NCBI RefSeq assembly: GCF_000764305.2
Contig: NW_025934888.1
Coordinates: 104,757 to 168,756, forward strand
Direction of reading: 5' to 3'
DNA length: 64,000 nt
From: Hyalella azteca
Taxonomy: Eukaryota > Arthropoda > Malacostraca > Amphipoda > Hyalellidae
A program made the translations under genes and the position numbers. Positions 1-12,600 of this stretch are shown here, piece after piece. How positions within the stretch are numbered: position 1 is the stretch's first letter; each line of letters begins with the position of its first letter. The notes beneath the pieces are model-generated. The model saw only the letters and a list, made by a program, of their open reading frames with translations. It searched no databases and was not told where the DNA came from.

Positions 1-75
1 CTGATGATGGAGCTGGTCTCCAAAACGTTTCACTGAAGATATGGTGATCTTACTTGGCGTTTTCTTTGCTTATAA
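1..75 (+). repeat. Penelope-like element relic (hammerhead-type core)
   Basis: The stretch begins CTGATGA, followed by a 4-5 bp stem (GGAG/CTCC type) and then AAAACG where a hammerhead core would have GAAAC. The following text, ending near TTTCTTTGCTTATAA, matches in order the fragments at 54134-54215 and, more loosely, 52840-52916. Penelope-like retroelements are known to carry hammerhead motifs with this layout. The copy is cut by the window edge and its GAAA box is mutated, so it is read as a dead terminus. Confidence 0.45.
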
Positions 76-1242
76 ACTATACGTGTCGCTGAATGATGCC
101 TTTCAAAAAGTCACTTCAAAGCTTCTCTTGCATTCTCTAGTATCAGTCACATCGATATGAGAATTCTTTTGGAAAGTTATTGAGCTCAGGACACTCGACG
201 GCCAACTTTTGCGTCATGTGAGCACATGAGACTTTTTTTGCAATTTAAAAGCCGCAAAGCCTAACCATGCCTCTGATATCACCCCAAACTCTGCTTCTTC
301 GGCAACACGATAATCTTGTTGCTGCTACGGTGAATGCGTTGCTTGATTTCTAAATGAAAAATTTGATTAAATTAATATGCCGCCAACTTGAATCGTTCCT
401 TCAGACATGGAAAAAATGTTGTTGGACTTTCTCATCGAATTAACATTTAATTCAATCTACTCTTTTTTCTTGTTGATAGCACAACTGATTAAACCATTCC
501 AGGTTATGAGGCTGCACACCATGGACCATTTTTTCATAATGACGGAAGTTTTGATACAATGAAAAACTGTAGACATTGATGTCATTCAAAGAGCAGTTTT
601 GTATATTGCCTTTTATGCAATTCAGAGATTATTCAAAGACCTGTTATTTATATTGCCTGATATACTATTATTGAACTTATTTAATTTTGCTGAGCTTGCA
701 TTCCAATGCATCACAGTCATTTGAATGGTCTTGACTGAAGTAATCGCAGTAAAAATGCCTGAAAAATCTCATTGTAACTCTACGATGAATCCCTACTATT
801 TATGCCGAAAAATGATAAAATTAAAAAAAAATGCTTGCATAATGAAATTTGATAGTGTTTAGATCATGCCTTCAAAGTCAATTACTGAATAACTATTATA
901 TTTGAGGAACCAGCAGTTCACTTTTACATGATAACTCATTCGCATGAACGCGGTGGCAAAAAAATTAATTTCATGGAGTGAACCGGCAGGATAAATTATA
1001 CTGCAAATCAAAGTCTTTGGTAGATCCCAATAATTTCTCAAGTTCGGATTACAATCGCTAAAATTTAAATTAGGGAATCTTGAAATTCCCCAATATTTCA
1101 TGGCCTCTTGTAATTTAGACCTAGCCATTGGATTATCATTTGTAACAATCAAGTTTGTTATCTTCAGCAGCAACCCACTAGTGCTGCGTCAAGGGTATCC
1201 TAGATCGCTGGCTCGCGGACACAATTCGTAAAGATGAGATTT
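76..1242. other. Non-genic stretch
   Basis: AT-rich sequence with only short chance reading frames, the longest about 100 codons and of no recognisable composition. No splice-supported coding exon, RNA gene or repeat was seen. Confidence 0.5.
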
Positions 1243-1359
1243 AGGATACAGAGATGTTGGCCGAGAATCTGAGGCTGTGGCAGGATACAGAGATGTTGGC
1301 CGAGAATCTGAGGCTGTGGCAGGATACAGAGATGTTGGCCGAGAATCTGAGGCTGTGGC
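1243..1359. repeat. 39-bp tandem repeat, 3 perfect copies
   Basis: Three head-to-tail identical 39-bp units, each starting AGGATACAGAGATGTTGGCC, occupy 1243-1281, 1282-1320 and 1321-1359. The perfect identity suggests a recent expansion, or an assembly choice of copy number. Confidence 0.95.
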
Positions 1360-2223
1360 AATTTCTCGCTCAGCAATAGCGCCCAGTGCTGAACTTCGGC
1401 GAGTATTGCCGACCTCTTTTCTTTCTTTGAGTTAGCGGAATGTACGAGGAAGTCTTAAAGTTTTCTGCGAGTAGTGCAATATTTTGCCGATGTGTTTGCA
1501 TTGTTTTAAAGTGACAAGGATGAAAAAGGTCAGTAAAATTATATAAATTTTGTAATTTTTTAGAAAATTTTTAGACAATTCTCTGTTTGTAAAAACTTTG
1601 AGAGCATTTTGTATTATTCACAGAAATCGCTAAAAAACGTACCGTGCGGATTGTAATTTCTAAAACTAATTTAATTAATAACTAAAAGCTTATTCAATAA
1701 CTATACTTCATTTGCCGCCAAAAAACTATCATGCAACTTTTCACATCGTGGCAATTACAGTTTATAGTGGGCGGGTAAATATATCGCCTCGATCGACCTC
1801 TTCTCTTGCACACGAGTATGCCTCTTCTGAATGCAGAAACGAATAGCGGTCATAGGAACTATATATACTCTCAATTGATACTGGGACCAGAAAGCAATCG
1901 ATGTTCGTGACTAAGCGTATTTTGTTGATTAAAGATTTTTTCAGAGCGCTTTCATAGAGAAGCTACCTTGGCAATCCGCCTGGGGAAGAATTGGAACAAA
2001 ATTGAGGAGTCTCACCGCTGCACTCGCGCCGGTTGAGTTGTTTGCTGGCAAAAGTCAGACAAAATTCTCTGGCTTTGCTGGCCTATTGAATTAATATATC
2101 TTTGATGGCTAAAATTTTTGTATATGTTCGATATCTTAAAATACTTTCGCTTTTCATGAGACGGTGCGTTCTTCGGAAAAAGTCGGTTTTTTATAAGTTT
2201 CAATAATGTGAGGGTAACTGGTC
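1360..2223. other. Non-genic stretch
   Basis: No coding exon, RNA gene or repeat family was recognised here. The sequence is AT-rich and broken by stops in all frames. Confidence 0.45.
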
Positions 2224-2365
2224 TTTCTACGTACGCTGGTCCCACACATTTCTCATTTCTACGCTATTCCCACACATTTTTCATTTCTACGCTGGTCCCT
2301 CACATTTCTAATTTCTACGGTGCGCCCTCACATTTCACATTTCTACGCTGGTCCCACGCATTTCC
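2224..2365. repeat. 28-bp degenerate minisatellite, about 5 copies
   Basis: Units of about 28 bp start TTTCTACGCTGGTCCCACAC and diverge by a few bases each; the first is 4 bp longer. A short plus-strand frame runs through it only because the repeat happens to lack stops. Confidence 0.85.
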
Positions 2366-2571
2366 CTGGACAGATGTCGAAAAACATTGAGCGTTCTTTA
2401 TTAAGAACTCGACGATTCTGGAGGTTTAAGTCAGACGACATGACTAATTATAATGCCATTTAAAGTTAATCTTGCTTGCAAAAAAAAACCTTCCACGATT
2501 ATCATCATACTGACTGTGCGTGATTAATCCAATATTCCTGATTATTAAGTGCGATAATTATGGTCAACAAG

Positions 2572-2641
2572 ATTGTACATTGAAATAATTCAACAGATAT
2601 TTAGTCATTGTACATTGAAATAATTCAACAGATATTTAGTC
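2572..2641. repeat. 35-bp direct duplication
   Basis: Two identical adjacent 35-bp copies (2572-2606 and 2607-2641) start ATTGTACATTGAAATAATTC. Confidence 0.95.
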
Positions 2642-3100
2642 ATAAACTTAGAACCTTATTACACGGCAACAGGGAAAAACACTTGCCCTCCACCCCAGCG
2701 TCTCTCGTCGTAGCTGAATAAAATTTATCTCTATTGGGACAGTCAACAATTTTCAGCTCTTCCAAATTGGAGGAGCGTCTGCTCTTTGTTAGATAGGCAC
2801 GAACAACGGGACTTGAAAAGTAAATTTTGGTATTTAAACTCGCGCAGTGGATTTCAGATACTAACGGAGCGAGTTCATAAAACTCGGACGAGCTTCAAGT
2901 TATATTTTTCCTTATCTCGGTCATATTGAAATTGTACCAGGAAATCCTTCTACTCCGCTTCTACTTTTCATGGCTAATTGGGTTTATCACATTCTAATTA
3001 GTATCTGAAAGACAAGAGCTATTTAGAGTATCTGAAAGACAAGAGATATCTAGCATGACGTGTAAATCAAGTCTAATAGTTTTGTTTTCTTCTCTCAGAT

Positions 3101-6100
3101 ATGGTCGCCGTGCACTTCCATCGTCAGGAGCTTCACCGAACCATCGCCCTCTTCGTCTCCTCTCGCCTATCTCCTCTGACTGGCCCCGGTCACTGCAGCT
3201 TCAGACTCGCATTACCATGCGAGCAGCGACTCGAATATTTTTCATGTTTAGTTGTTGACAGCGAGCTTTTGTTCAAGGGCCCTGAGTCTGTCAGCTTAAT
3301 ATTTTGCGCTCAAATTATAGTTTTGTTAGTGAGCACATCATCGTGTATTATGATGACACCACTCTTTGCTGTCGACCAAAGCGCGCAACAAGCAAAGAAG
3401 CTCGCGAAGACAAGTTCAAAACACCACTTCGTAAGGAACAAATCTTTGGATGAAACCATGACTGTCCCCCGTGATTCCCTAGAAGTGTCGAAATTCCCTT
3501 CCGCTGTCGCCTCTTTGTCAGACTTGAGTTCAGCTAAACAATCCAAAAACCTTGTTGAAGCAGAAGCCCCACCCAACAGTGGCACAAAGCCCAAAGTTAA
3601 GAACACTCCCGATTTCAGTGGAAGTAGCAGCGACGACGCTGTTTTCCATCCTCAAAAGGGTCGGGTTAAATTCAAGTCGAAAACCGCCGAGTTGGATGGA
3701 AACAAAAGTGTTTCGCTTAGGACACTTTCCCAGTCGTCTTCGTCGGAACTTGAGACTAGTGTTATAGATACAAGATTTGGAAGACCATTGGGCCATCAAA
3801 GAGGAAAACATTTTCAAAACAACTCAAATTATTCCAGTCAAATTCGATCCTCAAGTTCATCATTATCCGGTTCTTCATCGAAGATGAGAATCTCACGTGC
3901 CGCCAAAGATAGTCAGCAGCGATCGAAATCAGCGAAGGCAGCCACATTGAAGGCTTCTTCCCACTCAAGGCCAATAACCTCAGCCGTCCATACTTTAAAC
4001 GATCAGATTCTTGCAGAGAAAAACGATACGATCCTTAACAGACCGCAAAACACCGATGTGATAAAACTTGACAAAACTTACTCCACTGTTGAAAATGCAG
4101 CATTTCTAAAGAAAGTCGAAGAAGTACTTTCAGAAATTGTCGAACAAAAGAAACGTAAAATTCTTAGTTCTCAAAGAGATTATTCCACTCTTAGACCGTC
4201 GAGAGGCAGTAGTAGTAAAGAAAGAAAAACGAGCCCACGAAGCTGTCAAACTTGGATTATTTCGAAAAGATTCGATGAAAGTGATCACAAGCAGAGTTTT
4301 TCTCATATTATTACATCGCATGGCAATGGCAGGTTACGAACCCGTTCAAAATCTAGTGATTTGCTAGTGACACACGAAAGATGTTTCACAAAACTTGAGC
4401 CATACAAACCACGGATCTTAAGGAAAGATTCGGGATGCCAATTGATGGAAAAAAAGGAAATGTCAATTAGAAAGAATTTATTTGCAGACAAAAAAGTTGT
4501 TGGCCAGAATCAAAATAAGTATTGTGGAACTTTACTGGCAGACACGCCGCAAACTGATGAACAAAAGAGTTCGACGATAGAAGAAAATTTAACCAATACC
4601 ACGAATAACACAGAAGCCGAAGACACTTGCTACGAAAGCGAGAACGAGATTTCAGAATGTGCCTTAGACGTGAACATGAATGCTTCTAGCCCATTGAAAA
4701 CGAACTTGGGAGACCATGCAGAAGCTAGTGTGGACAGCGCTTACACTGGGAGCAGAGGGCCGACTCCTGATGGCCCTAAAAACCTGAAACTCAAGTCATT
4801 GCAGCATAAACTTCATCACAGAGAAAAGCACATGCAGCACCAGAAGAAACAAGGGGATGTGAAAAGAAAGGTCACTGTAGACCAGCAAGAAGTTGAAAAT
4901 ATAATCAAAATCGAGGACGAAGATATCTCAGAAAAAATCAAACATGAGATTATGCAAGAAATTAAAGAAGTTGGAATCTACAGCGAGTATGCAATCACAA
5001 CTTTACTGGATCTATATAGACGAAAATATATGCATGTTTCAAGAAAACAATTTGATGTTATAGCTATTTATATTAAAAATAAATTTGGAGTCGGTCAAGA
5101 AGACACGGAAGATAGTAAGAGCAATCATCCTGAACCTTCTGTCGGGTCAGGCTATAAGAAAGGAAATGTTAAATTTATTGAAGATACCAGTCAGGTTGGA
5201 GGATCAAGGCTTGAGAAAAAGTGCAATGAAGTAAAAGATTTAGAGGAAAATTATTTAATTTTGCCTGCAGAGGCCTTGCACTTGCGTGAAGTCTTAGATA
5301 AAACTAAAGACTCTAGAGAGGGGGTCAGATGGCTGTCTCATGACGAAATCCTCGAGGCTAAATGGGCTAGTCAAATTTTAACTGAGTGCGGGATCAGAGA
5401 TCAGTCGACAAAAATATTAGAAAATGCTAAAACCTGGGAGGAGGTTGTTCAAGCTTTGGGCTTCACAAGTCCTTTCTTTAATACCATTGAATGTGGCCAT
5501 GAAGATGATCAAGAATGCGAAACACAATGTGTGCCAAACGTTTTGTATTTACCACCGTTAGATTCTCTGCAATGTAATGATACGTCCAATACTAAACGTA
5601 CGACAGTTTCCCCTGAAAACTACGACAACAAAACAGACCAGTCACTGCTTTATTCTTCAGAACCTGCATGCCACCCAAAATCAGATTTACTTGAGACGAA
5701 CGAAGATAAAACTCAAGAAAGTCCGGAGGCTCGAGACGACATTCAAGCCCGTTTGCCCAATCATTCAGACAGAACAGATTTTTCTAACAGATTATCCCCG
5801 GTTACATTAACAGCCGCTCTTGATTCAGAATGTTTGGCAGTAAAAAAACTTGAAAATAATGACACAGCTTCGCATTTGCAGGACAATACTACGCACTTTA
5901 AAAAAGGAAATGCGCTATCAGAACTTCCGGTTGGCATCGACACTGCTAATGAAATTTCAGACAAAAAGCAAGACGATGAAATTTCATCTCAGAAAGAGGT
6001 AAAAAAATTCTCTGACAATGGAAGCATACTCTTTGCCGAGTCAAACCCGAGAGATTATCACCGTACAAGCAATGGTCATCTGAGTAACCACGAATTGAAT

Positions 6101-6994
6101 CCAGCCGCTGAAGCACTGGACAGTGACGACGATTTTTTCGAAAGCCCATTCAACTCGAATAAAGGAAAAGCGGCATCGAATACTTTACATTTTATTAATA
6201 ATTCACTGAAAAGTGACGACAGCGAAAATCACACTCTGTCTTTGTTATCATGGAATTCATATCAAACTGGAAACTCAATACCAGATAAAAATACATCTGG
6301 CCATTTTAGTTATAATGCAGCATTTGCATCAGAAGAAGTGCGATTGGCTAATTCAACCGCATCCCCTGAAAAAGATCCTCAAAGGGAATCCCTCGAGCCA
6401 CTTTCTTTGAAGCCCTCGCCTGTAATGCCAGCCATCGTTTCCGATAATCTACTCCCCGCAAGCTATGACGAGCTATGCGGTTACAGTACAGTTGTAGGCC
6501 ATCAACAGGCAGCGTCGTTGGAGACTTCTGATGTAGAAAAATCCTGTGATAGATTGACAAGAAAGTCGCAGACAGTGTCTGGAGTAACGACGGATCAGAC
6601 ACCAAACTTGCCACACACTGCGCAAGCTTCTTTTTGTAATAGTTTATATGATTGTCAAGAAGACAGCGGAACAGTCTCTGGACTCCAAAACCAAGGTATT
6701 TCGTGTCAGACTCCGGAAGAAGAAAATCATTCGGCGGAAGCTGATGATCGTGAGGATGTCGATCCTGGACGGCTTAACGGCAATGATATGCCGCATCGAA
6801 AGCTCTGTCTGCTAGGCCAGGATCTCTGCGGTCCTAACACGGCAGATATTAGGGCATCCCTCAGCCCCACCCAGCCTTCTCTTCAGGGCAAAATTGCTGC
6901 TCTGGCTGCTGCTTATTCCAGTAAAACAGAAGAAGTGCCTGATTGGCTCGTGGTAGCAGATGATGTGTGTAAACAGTTCGATATATCACTTTAA
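3101..6994 (+). CDS. Large single-exon protein, possible SPATA7-like
   Basis: One open frame runs to a TAA at 6992-6994, 1,297 codons if begun at the ATG at 3101. A pyrimidine-rich tract ending CTCTCAG lies just before 3101 and would serve as a splice acceptor, so 5' exons may exist. The composition looks coding only from about 3350, where two adjacent in-frame ATGs would give a 1,214-residue protein. The product is polar, Ser/Lys/Glu-rich and without membrane segments. At about residues 600-665 a helical stretch reading EIKEVGIYSEYAITTLLDLY, ending KNKFG, resembles the SPATA7 segment with EILKLGLFS and a closing DLG. SPATA7 is a ciliary transition-zone protein. A second faint match is the KPRILRKDSG segment. 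RVKF at 3662-3673 fits the PP1 docking motif. Human SPATA7 is about half this size. The coding status is firm; the family is a guess. Confidence 0.6.
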   Translation: MVAVHFHRQELHRTIALFVSSRLSPLTGPGHCSFRLALPCEQRLEYFSCLVVDSELLFKGPESVSLIFCAQIIVLLVSTSSCIMMTPLFAVDQSAQQAKKLAKTSSKHHFVRNKSLDETMTVPRDSLEVSKFPSAVASLSDLSSAKQSKNLVEAEAPPNSGTKPKVKNTPDFSGSSSDDAVFHPQKGRVKFKSKTAELDGNKSVSLRTLSQSSSSELETSVIDTRFGRPLGHQRGKHFQNNSNYSSQIRSSSSSLSGSSSKMRISRAAKDSQQRSKSAKAATLKASSHSRPITSAVHTLNDQILAEKNDTILNRPQNTDVIKLDKTYSTVENAAFLKKVEEVLSEIVEQKKRKILSSQRDYSTLRPSRGSSSKERKTSPRSCQTWIISKRFDESDHKQSFSHIITSHGNGRLRTRSKSSDLLVTHERCFTKLEPYKPRILRKDSGCQLMEKKEMSIRKNLFADKKVVGQNQNKYCGTLLADTPQTDEQKSSTIEENLTNTTNNTEAEDTCYESENEISECALDVNMNASSPLKTNLGDHAEASVDSAYTGSRGPTPDGPKNLKLKSLQHKLHHREKHMQHQKKQGDVKRKVTVDQQEVENIIKIEDEDISEKIKHEIMQEIKEVGIYSEYAITTLLDLYRRKYMHVSRKQFDVIAIYIKNKFGVGQEDTEDSKSNHPEPSVGSGYKKGNVKFIEDTSQVGGSRLEKKCNEVKDLEENYLILPAEALHLREVLDKTKDSREGVRWLSHDEILEAKWASQILTECGIRDQSTKILENAKTWEEVVQALGFTSPFFNTIECGHEDDQECETQCVPNVLYLPPLDSLQCNDTSNTKRTTVSPENYDNKTDQSLLYSSEPACHPKSDLLETNEDKTQESPEARDDIQARLPNHSDRTDFSNRLSPVTLTAALDSECLAVKKLENNDTASHLQDNTTHFKKGNALSELPVGIDTANEISDKKQDDEISSQKEVKKFSDNGSILFAESNPRDYHRTSNGHLSNHELNPAAEALDSDDDFFESPFNSNKGKAASNTLHFINNSLKSDDSENHTLSLLSWNSYQTGNSIPDKNTSGHFSYNAAFASEEVRLANSTASPEKDPQRESLEPLSLKPSPVMPAIVSDNLLPASYDELCGYSTVVGHQQAASLETSDVEKSCDRLTRKSQTVSGVTTDQTPNLPHTAQASFCNSLYDCQEDSGTVSGLQNQGISCQTPEEENHSAEADDREDVDPGRLNGNDMPHRKLCLLGQDLCGPNTADIRASLSPTQPSLQGKIAALAAAYSSKTEEVPDWLVVADDVCKQFDISL

Positions 6995-7423
6995 ATCAAA
7001 AATTAAACCATTAGTTGACAATACTCTTGTTGCAGGATAAATCTAAGGCTATTTTAAGTCGTAAGACATCTTGAGACTTGAGACATTTTAGGTAGTTTCC
7101 TAGAAAAAATAGGATTGCAAGCGTTTGTAATTGTGCTCGTTTAGTGGTAAATGACACATTTAGATTATTTCAGCCAAGAGTGATGTGTTTCTAGAAAAGT
7201 AGCTCCTGCTCCTACGTCATTCAACAATTCTTTATTAAATAATTCAATCAATTTATTGCAAGACATTTCACTAGTAGGCGCACGAAAATTTTTTTTTTTG
7301 TTCTTTTCATTTCATTTTCTTTAGCAGTGACTGTTTTCAACTATAAAAACCGATTCCGCCTTCAGCAAACACTACCCGATTTACGCACACGCCAAATTTC
7401 GACCACGAGGACACACCAATAAA
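6995..7423 (+). other. Probable 3' UTR of the SPATA7-like gene
   Basis: AT-rich sequence follows the TAA. An AATAAA at 7418-7423 is the nearest clear polyadenylation hexamer on this strand. Its use is inferred. Confidence 0.35.
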
Positions 7424-9315
7424 CGGCTAAAGAATCGTAGCCAGCTTACCGCAGGCGTGTCGTGACACCTCTCGAGCGGCCCGCTGCCGTCAGGACAGGG
7501 TTACAGTCATTTAACTTGTCTTCAGCAGCACATCAACTCTCCCTGTATTTCCATGCTGATGTATTCCATCCAAATCGACGAAGAACAAATTCGAGATGAC
7601 CGATAACCATTCTGATTGAAAATGTCGAAAATGTGTGTGTCATTCTGACGCAAATGTCGATTGTTAGTAGCATTAAATGTACTTCATTTCAGTTAAGAAA
7701 TCAGCCGTAGTTGCCGTGGTCTTTCGTTACACCTCAAAGACATTAGAAGGTCAAAGACATTGGACACTCTTCTTTGTCACTTGCTTGCTTGCTTGCTTCC
7801 TATCTCCATGGTGTTGGTTTGGAACGCTCCTGTAACGTTTGTGCGGTAGAGGCTACAGTAAGTAAAGCAAGCCATACGAGACGTTTGTACTAGCCGTTAC
7901 GTTCTGTGAACATTGAGAACAGCGGCCAAACACAAATATCTTGACGCAACAAAGTGTCGACAACTGATGTTCATTTTCAACAGTTTGATCGCTATGCGAA
8001 AAAAGTGAAAATGGCTTTACTTTCTACTTTATTTTTCATTCACTAACGATATTGATGAAGGCAGCGTTTCATTTTACATCCTGGAAACGTCAACCGTTGA
8101 CGTTTGATGTGAAAAATAATGAATGTGATAATGTGCAGACATAACGCGATCTTTTATATTTTAGAAAGCTATCACATATACCGCGTATTTGACGTCACAT
8201 CGTGTGAAGAAATGCAGTAACATGGGAGAGGAATATTAGACGTAGAAATAATTGTTACTTGTGTATTTGCCTTGGAAGTTTCACTCTTGTTGATGTTGTT
8301 ACTGTTACTGAGAGATCATTAAATCGTTCATTGTTACTAGGTGATTAGAATTAATATTTGTTGTCATACTTGTTTACGTATGTACTATATCATAGCTGAG
8401 TGGATATATTTCCTGCATTATTTATAACTTTTAATTACTCTTAATTATATACATTTAAATTGGTCCGTACAACAGAAATGATTAACCTTATTTTTAATTT
8501 GTAGCTGTCAAAGGATTTTAACTAATGGCGACGAAATCTCTGTTTTTTTTTTTTGCACTTGTATGCTTTTTAATTCACAAAAGCAGTAGTAATGCAGTCT
8601 AAAAATGTCTAAATTTGACAGTGCGACAACGCATTTTATGCCGACTTTTCTGCGCTGCTCCATGCGTGAGGACCTTTGATATAACAACAACAATTATGGT
8701 TTTTTGTAAGAGATAAGCAGTGTGTGTAACTACGCGTGAATAACTTGCAGCAACTACATTCATACATGTCATTATATAATGCTTATGATCATCTTTAGAA
8801 CTGATAAAGGGCACCGAATCAAACCTGTCTCGAAATCCACGGTGACACTTTAGAATTTAAACTGAAATAATTTTTGTAGTTGAATAGGCTTACTAATTGT
8901 AGAGCTTTGAGTTATACCCTCTCCATCCCAAATGGAGATTCCGCCACAGAACGGACTGCCATGCGAACGAGCATTCACTTGATCTGCCCTCCAGCCAACA
9001 AGAAAAAGATTATGCATCTGAAAACAGCGACTACGTCGCAACGTGAGCACCGTATAATAAATAGATTTATTAAACGTTATGCTGCTCCTTTTTTGCAAGT
9101 GACAGAACTCGTTTGAATTCTAGTCGTCGCTGAAGGAACATTAATTTACTAGTCCCGTTAGTCGTCTATGTTACTTAATTATTCTTGGTTAGCTGATGAT
9201 TCCGTTGCTTAGTATCATGTGCACGGTAGAATTTCTGTTTCTTCTTGGTATAAATTGGGACACTTCTACAGAAATTAGTATAGGTTGGCAGAATTTCTTC
9301 TTTCAAGCAGGTTTC
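7424..9315. other. Non-genic stretch
   Basis: No exon with coding character was found. A short GCTT run near 7783-7799 and several poly-T tracts are the only simple repeats seen. Confidence 0.45.
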
Positions 9316-9611
9316 ATTGAAGACCAGAGAATTTGTTTTATTCGCAATTTTCTTATTAGTTTTTTCAATATATCGAACAATATTTTTAGTTTGAACTGGC
9401 AAATCGAAAATCAGGTTACCGATGGACATTTTTATTTCGTTAACGAGGGTCTAAATGAGGATGCAACCTGATTCTCTTCAGCGGTACCTATGTTAGGATA
9501 CGGCATTTCTCCTAGTATCTATACTAGAATATATTATCTACGGCATTTGTTCGATATATTGAAAAAACTAATAAGAAAATTACGAATAAAACAAATTCTC
9601 TGGTCTTCAAT
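9316..9611. repeat. Inverted repeat, 65-bp arms
   Basis: The arm at 9316-9380 is the reverse complement of 9547-9611 with one mismatch, separated by a 166-bp spacer. A further direct TTCTACAGAAAT lies at both flanks. No terminal-repeat transposon signature or target duplication is evident, so it may be an inverted duplication. Confidence 0.85.
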
Positions 9612-12600
9612 GAATTCTACAGAAATGTATATACGTTCATGACTCATGATTGAAGCTTAGTCGTTTTATTTTATAATTTATCTCAGTTTCGCGATCAAAA
9701 TAAAGTACAATGTATATGTTAACGTGCCAAAATTTAAAAAGAAAACTAGTTAACTTTAGATTGCAAGGCACTGTGACCGCGATGTGTTAGAAGAATGTTA
9801 AATAGAATGTTGAGAGAGGTAACAAGAAGCATTTGCAAAATATCACATAAATATTGACAAACTGAAAGATATCTTAGCGTAGTGGAAAACCTTTTTCGTA
9901 ATTGAAAGGAATAATTAAAAAAATTCAATCGCAACTTGAACATTTTGTACAATGCCGCAATCTTGTCCTGTCACCGCCTATTTTGCAAATAATCGAAGCA
10001 CCTAACAGGCAGCAAAGTAACTCGCTGGCTAAACGCTGTTCCTTAGGTGGATTATTACTGTTTTTTTACTGATGCGGATTAGCGATGCCCAATAAGACGG
10101 ATTATCAATTTTAAACCTCAAGCTGAATTAAAAATGCTCATCCATAAGGTGGTTTTGCTAGGATCCTTATTGTGCAGTAATGATGCTATGAAAGGTGATG
10201 TTTATGAGGAACATGCAGTGTGACTCTCCCCTTACGGAGATGCACGTTTGCCCTATACGTTTGTTTTTAGGTGGCGATTACATGCGGTCATGCGATGTCG
10301 ATTGAGCGACGACTGCATTTTGGCCAGCCAGCTCTGCTGATCTTGCTCCTGCATATATCTATGTATGCTCTAAAAAAATCTTTAGTTGTGTGCGAAGAAT
10401 TGATTACCTGACGTGAATTCATACCTCAATAATTACTCTACTGTAGTTTCTTCATTAATCTCTTGCACTCGAAAAATAGAAATGGGAATGTGTATTCGTC
10501 AGGGGCCGTACTATCAAAACTCGCTCAAGCTTAAGTAGCAGCCTTAGCACACGTAGCCGACGTAGCGGCCGATTTCTGTCATGATTGGTTGACAGCGTTC
10601 CGAAAAAGTAACTATTTTTGAAAATACGACCCCAGACATGTATAATAGATTCGAATTTTTTCCAGTTTCATTCCAACTATTTTCTCATAGTATCAAAATT
10701 CAAACAGGTAAACTCGTTATACAGTTTACTCATTGTCCCGCTTCTATCTTGTTCCTGTGTTTACAATTGTTCTATCAATATCATTTCATGTCACCAAACA
10801 ACGAAGTATCTGTACTCTCAGAGTCACAATATGAACTAATACAGGCTGTATTGCACTTCTACCAGTGGTGCACGGAGACAGGACGAAAGTGTGTGTTTAG
10901 TAAGACAATAACCGCGAGGTGATGGCCGCGGCGCTCTGTAATCTAGATAGTGAATTTGTTATTCCACTAATTTTGTTATTTGTGTATGAAATTTATGGCT
11001 TGCGAACGTGACTTTGTATCCGTCGAGAGAGACCAATATACTTGAAAAATATTTGACTTTCGATGTATCCTTACATGCTTCAAATTCGTTTTTGTAAATA
11101 CTTCCTGAACTAGTATTCAGTTCTGCATAACGAAATGAATACAACAGGTATGCCATGTTCAAAATACTCTTGATGGACTCTAATTTTAAAATATACTGTC
11201 TAATCACTCCCATTTAAGATGAAGCGCATAGTCCGGCTCGGAAGTTTGTATAATTCAAACGGCACGCCACGTTAAGTAGGAAGTAATATGGGGTTGAAGA
11301 GTGGGGGGATCTGCTCGTCTATAGACGCCATTTCAGTACAATGGTCGATAGAGCAGTGCGTGCTCGTGGACAACTCGTGTATTGAAACGATCCTGTCTGT
11401 CATTAAAACGCGGAGTCGTTTCTGGAATCATTACTACGCTGGGCGTAATGGTCGTGTTCCGAAGTTTAACACGATAATGATGTGGTGAAAAACTTTGAAC
11501 GAATAAGTTTTATGAGACAGGGGCTGCGCGAGAAAGTGGTCGAACAGTTCGGACACTGGGAAACTTCGAACGTGTGCGTAAAGTTATTGGAGCTCGCGAC
11601 GTTCAGTCATGCGGCATTCAACATGCAAGTCCGTGTAGCTATATTAAATTCGAATATTAAATTTGAATTCGAATATTACTTCAGACCATCGCTGTGCAAC
11701 CCATGTCTACATTAGAGTATAAGGTGATGCGAGATTGTAAATACAAGTGGAGAAAACGCTGTGAAATCTCTGAAATGTTTAGACCTGTGAGCTGACCATT
11801 TAGTCTGCTCTTCAGTGCCGACATTTCTCTACTATATTCTAGCGAGAGACGAGCTAGCCAGGAATAGATTTGAGCTAATGTGTGGACTGACAGTCTCTCT
11901 CTCTCACTTGTCAATGTAGTTGACGGCAATAATTATTATGTAACCATATGACACGAATAACAATTATGAACAGTTTCAAACTAACAAACAGCGTAGAATA
12001 ATCGATAAAGATAAGTCAAGTGGTGAAAAAGTATCTCCATGACTTGATCTGCTAGAAACCGCGGCTTGATTTTGTAATGAGGAGTTACTTAACTTCTAAG
12101 ACAATCTCATTTTTTCAACAATATTTCAAATCAAGTATTACTTATAATTCGCCGTACTAATAGTACTGCAAATTAGCTTAGATAGTTTTTGACCAATCTG
12201 TTAATCAGAGCGCAATAAATCTTATAAGGTCTGTGGCAATCAACTTTAAATTTTTTGTGTGGCGAATCATTTTTAAGCCACTTATATATCCGTTCACTTA
12301 GTGTGTTATTCGCTGATACCTGGTAGTATTCAGCAGCTTTGTACGTTCATCATTGGGTTGATCTCCACTGAAATGCATACATAAACTTCAAATAACAGCT
12401 TCTTCTAAATAATTCATGTATATTTCAGTTTTCAGCCCACGACGGGATCGACGTTGAGCCGACCTTTGCTTGCAATTGATTATACCAAAATAGACGTTCC
12501 GAATTAGGATCCAAGTTTGACCGATCAGCAAAAAATCATTGGCCTAAGTAGGCATCAGATTCATATTGTTTTGCACTTGTATTCGAAACTTGAATATGCC

